Shown: positions 36,773 through 49,864 of the stretch, one piece after another
Layout of the letters: every line of letters begins with the position of its first letter
How positions within the stretch are numbered: position 1 is the first letter of the stretch
Origin: Vicia villosa
Lineage: Eukaryota; Streptophyta; Magnoliopsida; Fabales; Fabaceae
Assembly: GCF_029867415.1 (NCBI RefSeq)
Contig: NC_081183.1
Coordinates: forward strand, 189,612,061-189,676,060
Direction: 5' to 3'
Length of the DNA: 64,000 nt
Translations under genes and position numbers: made by a program
The notes under the pieces: model-generated
Databases searched by the model: none
Seen by the model: only the letters and a program-made list of their open reading frames with translations
What the model was told of the DNA's origin: nothing

Positions 36773-37638
36773 AATACTTTCCTAATTATTCAACACTTAC
36801 AAAGTCAATTCAAGATTGGTTCTATGCAACAAAGCATTACTACTAAAATAAAAATACATTCTTCCCCAAACGAAAACCGTTCTATAATGAATTCATACAT
36901 ATATTAGAAAAACATAGTATATTACAATAATAAAACTGGAACTAAATCTTCTACTCTAGGACATATAATCTTCAAGAAACAATATTATTTAGCATTGCCC
37001 AAATCCAATAACATACATGTGCATATAATAAACTGATTGTTGAGTTAAAACACCCATCAAGATTGAAGCAAATAAACATATGATAAAACCCAAATCCAAG
37101 TAAATAAACTAGGAATTAATTCTCCTCATCATCCAATTCATGCATTTTCTAGAGTATCTCGATTCTGAACCTTTGATTGTGAGAGCAAGCTTAAAATTTT
37201 CACCAATTCTAGGTTTGACAATTTGGAATCTTCACCAATTTGGGGGTTTAGGGTTCTTCACCAATTTCGGGGTTTTGGGTTCTTCACCATTTTTCAGTTG
37301 TTCTTCAAAGTTTCCACGGTTCATAAGCTATTTGGAGGTTGAATGTTTGAAGTTATTAATAGTTAAAATTTTGAAACTAAAGTTTTAACGGTTTGGTTCG
37401 GAATTAAATTCAAAGTGGTTAATTACTTATTGGTTCGGTTCTAGAACCATTAATAAAATATAAGTTCGGTTCACTAACCATTAATAATGGTTCAGTTAGT
37501 TTAACTCCAGTTCGATTTGGCGATTAATTTTGAACAACCCTAGTTACAATGGAAGTTGTGATTCTGGAATTCTACTTATGCAACGGTTCCAAGGAACGCT
37601 AGTACAAGAGCTTCTAATCGTGACTTTACCAGTAAGAG
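36773..37638. mobile_element. 866-bp insertion in the integrase relic (copy 2)
   Basis: Counterpart of 10004-10869, bounded by the same 15-bp direct repeat (36758-36772 and 37639-37653). Confidence 0.5.
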
Positions 37639-37736
37639 TCAAAATCCAAAGGCGTGGTCCAAATATCTTATGTGTGCAGAGCTATGGTATAATACTGTAT
37701 TTCGCACTAGTATTGGTAGGTGCCCCCATTCAAAGC

Positions 37737-38359
37737 TGATCGTACCTGACCAGAAGAATCGTCGCTGGCTGCTCGGAATTGGATCTTCTAGGAATGAGGA
37801 GGGGGTGTACCTGCAAGGTACTCCGATGCCCAAGTGAGTAGACGAGCAAAGGAGCGCAAGTACAAGCTAAAAGTAAGTAAGAATTGAATACCTGACCCTC
37901 TAGTGAAAGAGGGTATTTATAGCCCCCAGCACTGGGCCATGATCTCGCTACTTGGTTGGACTTCCAAGCCCAACTAGGAGACTTCCAGGTTTCCTGAGCG
38001 GAGATATCGGAGGTGCGTGAGTGCCCTCTGTCCTGGTTAACCGCTCTGAAGTTTAAGGGAGACGCGGTATTTTGGGGGCCACGTTGGCTCCGTATTATTC
38101 GGAAGGTTGGATATGAAGGAGCCCTGTGAGGAGCAGGGTCCTCGGCAACGAGGGTGCTCGCGGGGAGCACTCGTGCTGGGCGCCAGCCAGCTCGTGGGGA
38201 GCAATCCTGTCGGGCGTTATATGGTTAACGAGGATGGTCCTGCCGAGCATGGCGAAGACGGGCATCCTAGACCCAGATGTGGGTCACAGAGGAACTTGGG
38301 CCTCTGAGGTTTACTGGGCCGAAACTATGTTGGGCGTAACCTTGGCCCAGTCCAGAACA
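37737..38359 (-). mobile_element. Solo LTR, small family, minus orientation (copy 2)
   Basis: Counterpart of 10968-11590 with the same AAAGC duplications. Two substitutions relative to copy 1 are visible (CCTGTCGGG for CCTGCCGGG; GGGCGTAAC for GGGCCTAAC). Confidence 0.9.
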
Positions 38360-38932
38360 AAAGCGATCTATGGTCGAGAACCTCTTATGGTCTCATCAAG
38401 TATGATATTAGCCCTCTAGACTCCCATTCACTCTAAACTCTCCTATAAGAATGTGATGCAGTTATGAACTCCCTTAAAGCTAATATATTAAAAGCTCAAC
38501 CGACTATGAAGAAATTTGCAATTCCAAAAGAAGGTTCTTGGAATTTCAGGTTGGTAACTTGGTTTTCGTCAAACACCGTCCATACCGCCAACACTCGATT
38601 GCTTTACAAAAGAGCCAAAAACCGTGTCCCTGATACTTTGGTCCATTTCTAGTCAAGGACAAGGTTGGCTTATTGCATATTGGTTACAACTGCCTCTGAC
38701 AACTAAGATTCATCATATGTTTCCTATCTTATGTCGACCTTGAAATCGTGCAAAGGGGAACATACAACTAATTACATGTCTCTGCCTCTAACTACTGCAA
38801 AGGTTGGACCAATTCTAATGCCCTTATCCATTATTCAATCTCGCGTCATTATGCAGTTTTTGGTTTTTTCGTAAAGCAACAGAGTGTTTCACACTATATA
38901 TATATAATCTAATTGCAACCACATAGGAGAAT

Positions 38933-39612
38933 GTGTTTTTTAAATAACATGTTAACAAATGTTCGATTTGAATGGAAAACAATAATTAAAACGATGAACA
39001 TAAGCGTTAAATATTTAAATTTATTTTTCAATGAATTCTCATGAGTAGTTATGATTTAGATATTGATATATTACACCTTATATGTAGAAATGTTCTTATC
39101 AAAACTAGATTGATCAGATATTGTATAAACAACAACACATTTGTTAAGTCTACAGAAACCCAATTATAAATAATTTTGGAAAAACAATAAAATATTAAAA
39201 TTTATTTTTCTATAATACTATTTGCTATTACTAGTAAATTTGTCTCAAATTTTTCAGAAAATTTACAAAGAAAATAAAAACTCTAAAATTATAATAATGA
39301 AATATTAAGAAATAAAAAATGATTATATATTATTTATTTACTTTTGAGTACTCTCAATCTTATTCTAATTCTTTAAAATATTTGTTCTCGTAAAAAAAGA
39401 ATTAGTCTTTTTCAATATAAAAAAAGTAACTAAATTGATGAGATAATAATATTTTGAATGAGAAGAAATAAATAATCTTATTAAGTGCAGGGAAGGCATA
39501 ATAAAAAAAATGTTGTAGTTCCAAAGAAGAGGAAAAATTAGTAAATCCAATTAGAAGAAAGACGTAAACAGTATCCCAAACTAAAAAATTGAATGAGAAG
39601 AGAAAAGGAAGC
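38933..39612 (+). repeat. 0.69 kb dispersed repeat beside tRNA-Asp (copy 2)
   Basis: Counterpart of 12163-12839, inverted relative to 21947-22638. It has small homopolymer differences from copy 1 (extra A in the AAAAAGTAACT run and in AAAAAAAATGTTG). Confidence 0.85.
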
Positions 39613-39714
39613 ATAATGCAGCATTGCATGACAACACAAATCAATTAATACAGCATAAAATATAAGTATTTTTATTAAAGTCATCTAATTAAAAAACGAA
39701 ATTGTACAAATCAA

Positions 39715-39786
39715 GTCGTTGTAGTATAGTGGTAAGTATTCCCGCCTGTCACGCGGGTGACCCGGGTTCGATCCCCGGCAACGGCG
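39715..39786 (+). tRNA. tRNA-Asp (GUC), copy 2
   Basis: Identical 72-nt sequence to 12942-13013, anticodon at 39748-39750. The base pairs immediately upstream differ: GTACAAATCAAG here, GTAAACATCAAG in copy 1. Plant tRNA genes often have a CAA element just upstream, so this is the one difference that could affect expression. Intact, with the same T-run terminator. Confidence 0.97.
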
Positions 39787-39793
39787 TTTTTTT
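39787..39793 (+). terminator. Pol III terminator (T7), copy 2
   Basis: Seven Ts directly after the tRNA. Confidence 0.85.
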
Positions 39794-40166
39794 CATATAT
39801 TATATATTTTTCGTTTCTTTTCACCAATTGATGTTTTCATATTTTTGTTGGGCTTTTCTGTTTTATGTCTGGGCCCTTTTCTGTTATACCACTCTAACCC
39901 AGCATACAACCCTTTGCTCTTGTTTGTACCCCTCTAACTCTAAGCGTGGATGGATGGATTAATGAGTTATACAAATTTTTCTTGTATCAATTTTCTTATT
40001 TCAATAATATTAATAACACAATATCAATTTCTTTTCAGACGAAATACAATCAATTATTAACCAAACAACTCAATGCTTTTAATCATCTTATTTTTTATTC
40101 CTAGAATAGAACAATATTCAAACACCTTCAAAATTTGTTCTTAGTATCAATAAATTTTGGCATGTA

Positions 40167-40549
40167 CAAATAAATTAATCTTAGCAAATACAATTTTGTA
40201 TATATACTGAAGTAATAACTCTAGCCATCAATAACATAAATATATGATTATTTTAAAATTCAAAAATATAAATATATTTTAAATAAAATTCAACATGATT
40301 TCATATCTATATAATTTATATAATTACATTAATATATAGCAACAAATAAAATAAATTTTTAATTTTGACCAAATTTAACTCCCTTTTAAAAATGGAAGGA
40401 TTTTAACACTGAAATATTATTTATTTTAAATCTATATTTAAATATTATTTTATTTTATGAAACATCAAATGTTAACACTTTAGAGTTTTATATATTGCAT
40501 CTTCCACGTAGATTTATTTTACAACGACAATTAACATAAAATATTAAAT
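40167..40549. repeat. Direct repeat A (copy 2)
   Basis: Counterpart of 13394-13776. Confidence 0.8.
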
Positions 40550-41352
40550 TTTAATTTTAGTCTTTGATAACAAAATAAAACTATAAAAAATGGAACAAAA
40601 AATATTGAAAGGGATTCTTGACTTTTATTGTATTGCATTTTCATCATTTAAAAGAATACAAATATATCTTAAAATTACTGTTTTTATTTTTTAATTTGAT
40701 TCATCGTTTTATTTCCCAATGTTTTTGTTTAATCATAAAATCAAAGAAAACTATTTCAATTATTAATCTTATATAAAGTTTTACTTCGGGGACTCGGTAT
40801 TATGTTGGCAGAAAATGTGTCAAAATACTTTTCACCATAAAATAATAATTTAAAAGACTTTATCCCACACTGTCGTGCTATTGACTTTGACTATACTCTT
40901 AAACCATAATGCTTTGTTGTCGCTCACTCATTTGAATTAAAAGTAATTTTTGGAAATTAATAAGTTTTAATTCATTCTAAAGCGCTCTCGGTGTGTTTAA
41001 GATTAAAGCCTAGTTTCTACTATCCGGTTAAAATTTCAAATTATCGCTCTATTGACGGCAACCTTTATTGGCTTTTTACTCTCGTTACAAAAATCGTTTT
41101 AGTTTGAGAATTAAAAACTAAAACAAGAAAAATAGTTTATAAACATTAACGCCAATTATTATCGAATCTCGTCTGGACGATGCTTATCACATACCGGTAT
41201 CAAAAGATTTAGCCAGACATGATTTTAAATTCAATCATGTAATTATGGTTATTAATCATAATCATAAACATGCTAAAGCTTGAGAAACAATTTATGGCAT
41301 GCATATAATTTATCATAATCATAATCATAATCATAAACATGCTAAAGTTTCG

Positions 41353-42873
41353 CATTTTCGCTACACAAGTTCTGATGAATAGTAGAAAAACGCTTCAGAT
41401 ATCTCTCAAATTATCACTCTAATACGAAGTCTGAAGAAACCAATCTGAAGACCAAGTGCTGAAAGACTCTGAAGACACAGTTCTGAAGACTCTGAAGATT
41501 TGAAGCTCTGAAGATTCATGTTTCTGAAGACAAAGGGTACTGAAGACTAAGTGTTGAAGATGTGGTTCTGAAGACTTGAAGTTCAGAAGACCCAAAAGCA
41601 TATTTTCTTTATTCCAACTCATAATGTCACCCTCTGAAGTTCAAGAAGAATAGAAGATAACATAGTACGAGGTATAAGTTACAGACGAACATTTTGTTCC
41701 ATTACTATAAAAGGACGGACAAGGTGTACTATTCTACAGAAGCTACTTTCCACCAATTCATAACAACATATCAATCTACAAGACAAAGACGTATTGCACC
41801 ATTTATACCTATGCGCGAATCTTTCTGTTGGGAACTAGCCGTTGGAAATCAAAAGGATCTTCTTGCCCTCCAGAGTTTCTTTTAATAAGCTATAAAAAGA
41901 ATATCAAATCATCCAACAATGTTGACGACAACTAGTAACGCTGTTGTTGCAATCATCACAACTAATATTCATACTACCATAATGGTTGTTGTCGATGCAG
42001 TTGTTAATTGTCATTCAGCTTGAATGTAGTTCAACCAACGCAGGTTCACAAGAACCAACACATGAAGAAAGAAGACAAATGCTTAGAAGTTGATGTTGAG
42101 AAGCATGTGTCAAAAGGAGAGGCTAAAGCTCATGCTAATTCATAATACTACTAGGCTAATTTATTGATACTAAATGCCTAAGTTGATATGCAGAAGCCAA
42201 TCAGATTAAAGAAGAGAAGAAAGAAAGATTCTACAAGATGCTACTCAACTACAATCATATACATCTTGTTAGATATTAGAAGAAGCAAGGAGTTGTTACT
42301 CGTGACTTGCTCAACAAAGAAGATGAAGAAGAAGAACAGTACAAGATGCTACCCAACATACAATCATATACATCCTTGTAGAAGAATGTAATAAACACAA
42401 GAGCTGTTGTTCGTATTGTTTATAGTTCTTAGGATTCTTCGTATAAATTCTTTTAACATAAGAGCTGCTGCTTAGAATCATGTTAGACAATATGTGCTTA
42501 ATCAATTGTGTAATCTGTTTAAAAGAAGCAATCATGTAAAAACAAATCTTATCAATTGTATGTTGAGGATACCTTGAGAGATCGAGTGAAGATCAGAATC
42601 TCAAGAAGACAATGGACGTGAGTCATTTTGGAAATCCTCTTAGAAGACCGAGTGAAGGTCAGAACTCTAAAGGGATAAATGAATGTTATATCCGTTGAGA
42701 TTAGTGAACGTATCATTTTTTGATTGTTAGTCACTTGCAGGTAGCTTGTGCATTGTATTGTTAGTCACTCGCGGGTAGCTTGTGCAGAGTTAGTCATCGG
42801 CAGTTAGCCCATGCAATTGTAATCAGTTTGGTTATACTGGATTAATAAGACCTTAGATAAGGCAAAATCACCT
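41353..42873 (+). mobile_element. Copia-type (SIRE/Maximus-like) LTR relic (copy 2)
   Basis: Counterpart of 14580-16100, with the same CTGAAGA-rich block and GTCACTTGCAGG phrases. Confidence 0.5.
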
Positions 42874-43549
<676 letters not shown>

Positions 43550-43564
43550 AATTCGAGAAGGAAG

Positions 43565-44388
43565 ATGGAAAACTTAAAAAAGGGTCAGGAATTTATGAGA
43601 GAAGATATTAAGTTGCTCAAAGGTACGATGAGCAAGATCTTGGAAAGTCTGCGGGCATTGATAAACAAAGAATATCAACCACGACCGACCGATTGTGCAT
43701 ACTGATAATGCTAATCCACTAGGTTTCTCTGAAGGACCTCAGTCAGTCCAAGGGCAAAGCATTCAAGTTCTTATCTTTGGTCTACCCATGACCCATACTC
43801 CACCATTTGCAAATGTCACCAACGGAGGACCATCTGTTCAATTTCTTGTGCAGATTTTGGTAGTCACTAAAGGGCATCCTACTGGATTTTATGTCCACCA
43901 AGGTCCTTATGAGGATCCTCATCTTGTATTCCATGCAACAGGTCCTCAAGATACCTATCCAGAAGTGGTAGTCGAGAATGGTTAATCTGAAGAGAAGTAT
44001 CATGTATTGGAGAAGAGACTAAGAGTCGTTGAGGGGCATAACATATGAAGTCTTGATGTTGTATATATATGTTATTGGTCCCTAACGTGGCCCTCCCTCC
44101 AAAATTCAAAGTCTCAGACTTTTAAAAGTATAAGGGACTCAACTTTCCAAAGGGTCACCTAGTGATGTATTGCAGGAACATGTCTTCACACACTCGCTAC
44201 GATAAGCTCATAAATCACCATTTCTAAAATAGCCTAGTGAGGCATCCCTCAAATGGTACATGAATTTGGATAGGATTCAAGTTCATTTATGAAGGGACTT
44301 GATAGAGGCCTTCATGAAACAATATCAATACAATGTTGACATAGCTCCAGACATGAGACGACTGCAAAGCATCACCAATAAAGATAAA
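43565..44388 (+). pseudogene. Ogre/Tat-type gag relic (copy 2)
   Basis: Counterpart of 18337-19160, with a few substitutions (SEGPQ for SGGPQ in the open part). Confidence 0.65.
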
Positions 44389-44466
44389 TACCTTTGTGTA
44401 TAAACACTTGTCACTAGAATTAGGAATAAATCCATTTGAGACTATCACATAATCAAAATTTTGATA

Positions 44467-45443
44467 TTATTGTTTCAGTGCTTGTTTTAGGCCATATAAG
44501 GATTTGACAAGCTTACACACCTTTAGTTCATTTCCAAGAAGCATGTAGCCTTTTGATTGTTCCATGTAGATTTCCCCATCGAGATCTCCATTTAGGAATG
44601 ATGTTTTAATATCTATCTGATGAACTATAAGGTCATTCAAAGATGCTAAGCCAAACAATAATCTAATTACGGTTGTCCTTTCTACTGGTGCATATGTGTC
44701 AAAGTAATATATGACTTCTTTTTGTCTAAATCCTTTTTCCATAAATCTGGTCTTATAGGTATTTAAGGTACCATCACTATGGTATTTTCTTTTAAACACC
44801 CACTTGCATCCAATGGGCCTTGACCCCTTTGGTAAATCAACAAGTTCCCAAGTGTGGTTTGACATAATTGAATCCTTTCATCTTGGATGGCGTCCTTCCA
44901 AAAAGAGGATTCCCTTGAAGTTATTGCTTCCTTGTAAGTTCTAGGATCATCCTCTACTTGAAGGATGACTGGAATACTTTGAACGATATCTTACTATTTC
45001 CTTCAACCAGATAAAAAGAAATAAATTGAGGATCAATTTCGTCTGATCCTAGATTATTTGTTTTCCGGACTCTCTTGCTCATCCGAGGCTTAGGTTGTGA
45101 TTCAATGATTCGAGAAGTGCCTTCAGGTTGTATTTCTATAATCCGAGAAGAATCTTCTTCACAAGATTCTTTATTTTCGGCCGAATCTAATTATTTATTC
45201 TTGGTGATAATATTTTCAAAGAATTCTAATTCCCTAGATTATACAATTATATTAGACTCTACATTTAAAAGTCTACATGTTTTACTATTTTGTGCATATC
45301 CTACAAAGGCACGTCTTATGAAACACCATTCTATACCCACATAAATAACTTCATAAAAAGGACTCCTAATAGTTCTAAAAACAAATGATCCGACCTCGAT
45401 ATTATGTATCAGAGCAAAACTCCCTTTATTTGAAAACAAACGC
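44467..45443 (-). pseudogene. Ty1/copia polymerase relic (copy 2)
   Basis: Counterpart of 19239-20215; same truncation of the RT at KQALKQ. Confidence 0.8.
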
Positions 45444-46080
45444 TAAAAAGGACTCCTCAAAGCTATCCTCTAAAATTTAGCAGACTACTCTTGGTTACTT
45501 GTGCGTTACCCACGTGGAGGCAACATTCAAACAAAAAGGGTGAGTATTTCATAATTATTATATAATACATAAGGAATAAATATAGTAGTGGTACATAAAT
45601 ATCAACAACCACGTATATACCGATACAAATGTATCCTCAAGCTTCACCTATCTACTCACACATGCACATCATCATCTATTCAGAGTACCATCACATAATC
45701 CAACCACCCTCATCATCTAAATTATTATTTATATCACGGATAATCAAAACATCAATCAATCAAATATTATGCAATGTCACAAACAATACAATGTAACATC
45801 AATAGACTCAGGCATATGGTACCAAAACTTCATTGATGACCCAGTCATCGCTCTCTAAATATCCACAGCAATAGGATCAATTCCCGCTTGGAACCGGAAC
45901 ATATAACAATATCGCACCCAATCTACACAATGGGACTAAGGCCACCACTAGACCATTTGTCCTGCAAGCATCATTAGACTATCGTCCTACAAATATGCTA
46001 TGAATGCGTGATGCTTAACGTCACAAAATTAACGACCACAGGTAGTCAAAATGACATCATCATTCAGTTACTCATCACGT
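45444..46080 (-). mobile_element. Tekay-like LTR relic cut by the Ogre insertion (copy 2)
   Basis: Counterpart of 20216-20852. The continuation (20853-21946 in copy 1) is expected beyond the Ogre element, outside the window. Confidence 0.6.
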
Positions 46081-46299
46081 TGTGGTGGTCGTTTTCTTTA
46101 CCTCCCCGTTTCACTTGGGAGGACGGCACGCTAAACCCTTCACGCGAAATTTGGAAGGAGAATGCGCCCGTGGTGGGATGAATTTTATTTCAGTTCTTCC
46201 TACGATATCACACGAACTTTCTTATTTGTCCTACGAGTAGGAAAGGGGAAAAAAGATCTCAACTAAACCCTAGGAGTTTGCTAAGTGTGGGGATTTCAC

Positions 46300-46375
46300 C
46301 TAGACTAGAAATTCTGGAGTCCGGGAGGTCGGTTATACATAGGGAAGTGTTTAAACACCCTACATATCTGTAGTA
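46300..46375. other. Ogre LTR module with palindrome
   Basis: GGGAGGTCGGTTATACATAG, then GGAA and the 12-bp palindrome GTGTTTAAACAC followed by CCTAC. It corresponds in place and sequence to the hairpin module at 61735-61775 in the second LTR. Confidence 0.55.
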
Positions 46376-46619
46376 CTCTACAGGAACCTTCTCTGTGTCA
46401 TTGTGTTTGTGTTTATTGCTAATGATTGGGAAAGTTTCTCCTTTGTATTAGGAGAAGGAATTGAATTGATTTGAAAAGACAGACAGACAGACAAACTGAC
46501 TATTTTTGGTATTTTATTAGCTCGCTGAGATTCCTTGTGAACCTCATGCCTACATATCCCTAGTGGAAGTCAGAGCTTAATGTAGTTCGGGGAACTAACT
46601 AGGGAAATTAATTATTTTT

Positions 46620-48545
46620 GGTGCCTTGTTTGAAGCTCAAGGTTGAAGCTTGGAATTAAATCTCTGTTTACAGTAAAGAGACATGAAATTATCTCTACAG
46701 AGAGGTATTAGTACTATTCTACCACAAACATTTAAAGGAGTGACAGAATAACTGAATTCATTTCATTCAAGAGGGGGACCTTACTTGTGTATGTGCAAGT
46801 ATACCAGTCAAATGCCTCTTAAATGAAAGAAAGATGCTCATCCAAATTAGGGAAAGTTACCACATGTCTGGGTTTTACTGCCAGCTCATGCCTTTCAAAA
46901 TCCTAAATGGGAGACTTGATTAAAATTGAAATGAAATGTTTGTTTGTTTGAATGTGGTAGAGTAGTAAAAATATCTCTCTATAGAGATAAGCTATGTCTA
47001 TCTACTGTATAAAAGATTTGACTTTAGCTGGCTTGTATGAGGCCCAAGCTTGAGGCTTTTTTATTGATTAATTAATATTAATGACTCTGGGAGATGACTC
47101 CACTGGGGATTAATTACAGGGTATTTTAGTGTTCTGTACAAAGCCCAGAATTGAGGCTGACTCTACTTAGGGAGACTCTATTTATATGCCTTGTACAAAG
47201 CCCAAGGTTGTGGCTGACTCTAGCTAGGGAAAAAAAACTATTTTCTGCCTTGTACAAAGCCCAAGGTTGTGGCGGACTCTTAAATGAATTAAGTATTGAT
47301 GACTATATGGGGAAAGATCCTAAGTGTTAGGAATCTTTGACACATGAAAGATATGGTTTATCTGCCTTGTACAAAGCCCAAGGTTGTGGCTACTGAATGA
47401 TGAAGAACTCACTGGGGAGACTCTATTATCTGCCTTGTACAATGCCCAAGGTTGAGGCTGACTCTTAACAGGGGAGTTTTATTGTTTGGGTGCCTTGTAT
47501 GAAGCCCAAGGTTGAGGCTAACTGTTTTTGTTGGTTTTGACTCTACTGAGGAGGTTTTATTTATTAAAAGACTGTTTTTCTTTGGAAGCTAACCCTTTCC
47601 AGGGATTTTGACTCAGCTGGTGAATTTGTCTGTTAAAAGACTGACTTTTATCATGTTTTTGGAGGCTGACCCTTTCCAGGGGTTTTGACTCTTTTGGGGA
47701 AATTATCTCCTAAGAGAATGAAATTATTTTTTTGACATTTAATGATTGACTTTGGAGGCTAACCCTTTCCAGGGATTTTATATTAAAAATGAAAGAATGT
47801 GTGGAAGCTAACCCTTTCCAGGGATTTTGACTCAGCTGGTGAATTTGTCTGTTAAAAGACTGACTTTTATCATTTTTTTGGAGGCTGACCCTTTCCAGGG
47901 GTTTTGACTCTTTTGGGGAAATTATCTCCTAAGAGAATGAAATTATTTATTAATTGACTTTGGAGGCTAACCCTTTCCAGGGATTTTATATTAAAAATGA
48001 AAGAATGTGTGGAAGCTAACCCTTTCCAGGGATTTTGACATTTTAGACAGATGTTGGAGGCTAACCCTTTCCAGGGGTTTTTGTAAAAATGATAATTGAT
48101 TTGGGTAGCACTCCATTAATTATTAAAGGATGAAAGGATTGGCAGAAAGATTATCTAGTGAGACTTCTTGTTTAAAGCCCAAGATGAAGGCTGACTCAAT
48201 GCTGAGGATGATCAAACATGGATCCTAGACTCTGCTAAGGAAGATTGATGAAGATAAGGGTGACAGAGACTGTCCATGTCTCTCATTCCAAAAGGTGTAC
48301 TCAATGCAAAATTGAGACAAACTTAGCTTGTTTAGAGTCTGGTTTAAATTGGAAGAAACTCACCAGGGTAGGCTAAAAGGTGACTAAAGACCTGTTCCTA
48401 TGTTTATAAGAAACCTGATGGGTCCTTGTATACACGCTCAAGAGGAAGCTGGAAATGCTTTTAAGAAGCCTGTGGGTCCTTGTACAAAGCCCAAGAGGAG
48501 GCTAATCGAGGGTCCTTGTTATAGCACAAGAGAAAGCTATGTAGT
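46620..48545. repeat. Repeat family with loop TACAAAGCC and variable complementary arms
   Basis: About a dozen units of the type N5-TACAAAGCC-N5 followed by (GG)TTGTGGCTGACTC. Arms pair in each: CCTTG/CAAGG (46624, 47189, 47248, 47365, 47433), GCTTG/CAAGC (47031-47049), TTCTG/CAGAA (47132-47150), TCTTG/CAAGA (48166-48184). Later units at 48430-48530 have CTTG/CAAG. Spacing is irregular (60-120 bp). Confidence 0.8.
47577..48080. repeat. CCCTTTCCAGGG repeats with a 229-bp tandem duplication
   Basis: GGAGGCTAACCCTTTCCAGGG or close variants occur eight times. CCCT/AGGG forms a 4-bp stem with loop TTCC in every unit. A longer block starting GGAAGCTAACC at 47584 repeats at 47813 (229 bp) and again partly at 48012. 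Confidence 0.85.
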
Positions 48546-48569
48546 TTTGAACTTATTTTGGCTCTAAGC

Positions 48570-49070
48570 AAATGGGTAAGAGGTTTCACCGGGAATAATC
48601 CTCTTTGGGTGGATGTGTCCTATTATTTTGGATTCTAAGGTTTTTGCCAAGATGTTTCACCGGGAATAATTCATCTTGGGGGTTTGAACTACAGATCTCT
48701 AATTAGGAAAGAGCCTTCACCGGGAAGACATTCTCAATCCTAGGTCATATTCCTATAATATATATATAGTTTAACTGTCCTAAGGTTTATACTCGAACGT
48801 AGTTCTAAACTAATATATGTGCACAGTTTATATTTGACAGTAATTTAAACAAAGACTGTAAATTGAAAGCTTGTAAAGCCTAACCTGGATGGAGTGGAGG
48901 CCATTGAAGAAGTATGTACAGAGCCTCAACAGTATTTTTATTGTTTTTGATAACAGTTGAATGTATGTGATAAACAGTTAATGGTTTTTGAAAACAGAAG
49001 AAGTGAATATGGACAAAGGTCACATAGGTATCTGAAGAGTTTCACCGGGAATAATGCCCTTCAAATACCA
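48570..49070. repeat. Four hairpins with conserved loop TTCACCGGGAA and unrelated arms
   Basis: Unit 1: AAGAGG 48578-48583 with CCTCTT 48600-48605. Unit 2: CCAAGATG 48647-48654 with CATCTTGG 48672-48679. Unit 3: TAGGA..GAG 48704-48713 with CTC..TCCTA 48733-48742. Unit 4: GGTAT.TGAAG 49027-49037 with CTTCA.ATACC 49059-49069. The loop core TTCACCGGGAA is common to all. The sequence between units 3 and 4 is unrelated. Confidence 0.85.
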
Positions 49071-49634
49071 GAAGAATGTTTTGAAAACAGAAAGAAGATT
49101 TTGAAAATACAGTTTTGAAAACAAGCTAAGAAGAGAAGGTTTTTGGGACTTACACTCTATTAGAGGCCCAGTACTTTACAGTACTGGTGATAAAAGCAGT
49201 TGAAAATGATTTGAAATGATATAAGGTTTTGTTGTTTGAAAACCTTAATCATCCGTTTAATCGGAGATTGATAACAGCTTTGAAATTTGACAAAAGTCAA
49301 CTTAATTAAAGTAAAAATAAAGATTTTTACTTAATTAAGACCTAAATAATTAGGGTTTTATCATAAACTTATTTACAAAGTGATTAGGTTAAAATAAAGT
49401 GATAATATATATTTAAAGTATTTAAGAAAACACTTAAAACATACTATTTTAAACCTAATAAAAATACATGAAATAAATAATATTTTTATGATTTTTTTGA
49501 TTATTCACAAAATAGATATGTTAAATAAGAAGTGTGTGAAAAATGAAGTGAAAATGATTTAATTTGATAGGTTAAATATTTATGTGAAGTTGTGAAGGAA
49601 ATAAGTGTGAAAAGTGGTAAAAAATATAGAAATG

Positions 49635-49706
49635 TCTTCACCAAGGCTTGAACTCACGCCCTTTAGGTCACACACCCAAAACCAAACCACTGGGCCAGCG
49701 CGCGCA
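49635..49706 (-). other. tRNA-like module 1 in the LTR
   Basis: On the minus strand TGGCCCAGTGGTT resembles a pol III A box and GAGTTCAAGCC a B box, about 30 nt apart. The acceptor stem does not pair, so it is not a tRNA gene. It may be a tRNA-derived (SINE-like) insertion. Confidence 0.45.
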
Positions 49707-49786
49707 TGGTGATAGTAACTTGCACTCATTTGGTTATGTTTTAAAACAAGTAGTAAATCATTGAAAAAATAAAAGAATCAAAAAGT

Positions 49787-49864
49787 CTGGGGCGAGGGGG
49801 ATTCGAACCCCAGACTTTGGGCACGCGCAACACACAAACACTCTCTACCACTGGGCTATCACGT
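49787..49864 (-). other. tRNA-like module 2 in the LTR
   Basis: On the minus strand TAGCCCAGTGGTAGAG is an A-box match and GGGTTCGAATCCCC an excellent B-box match; GTCTGGGG follows the pattern of a T arm. The acceptor stem is not closed. It has the same orientation as module 1 and lies about 1 kb downstream of the LTR TATA box. Confidence 0.5.

Larger units (their letters stand above)
36203..38750 (+). pseudogene. Ty3/gypsy integrase relic split by two insertions (copy 2)
   Basis: Counterpart of 9437-11980. Near 36453 copy 2 has CTCAATTTTT where copy 1 has CTTTTTT, a 3-base difference. The broken CxxC, frameshifts and both insertions are shared, so all predate the duplication. Confidence 0.75.

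Noticed and set aside
49787..49864. Functional tRNA gene
   Set aside because: A and B boxes fit but the acceptor and anticodon stems do not close.
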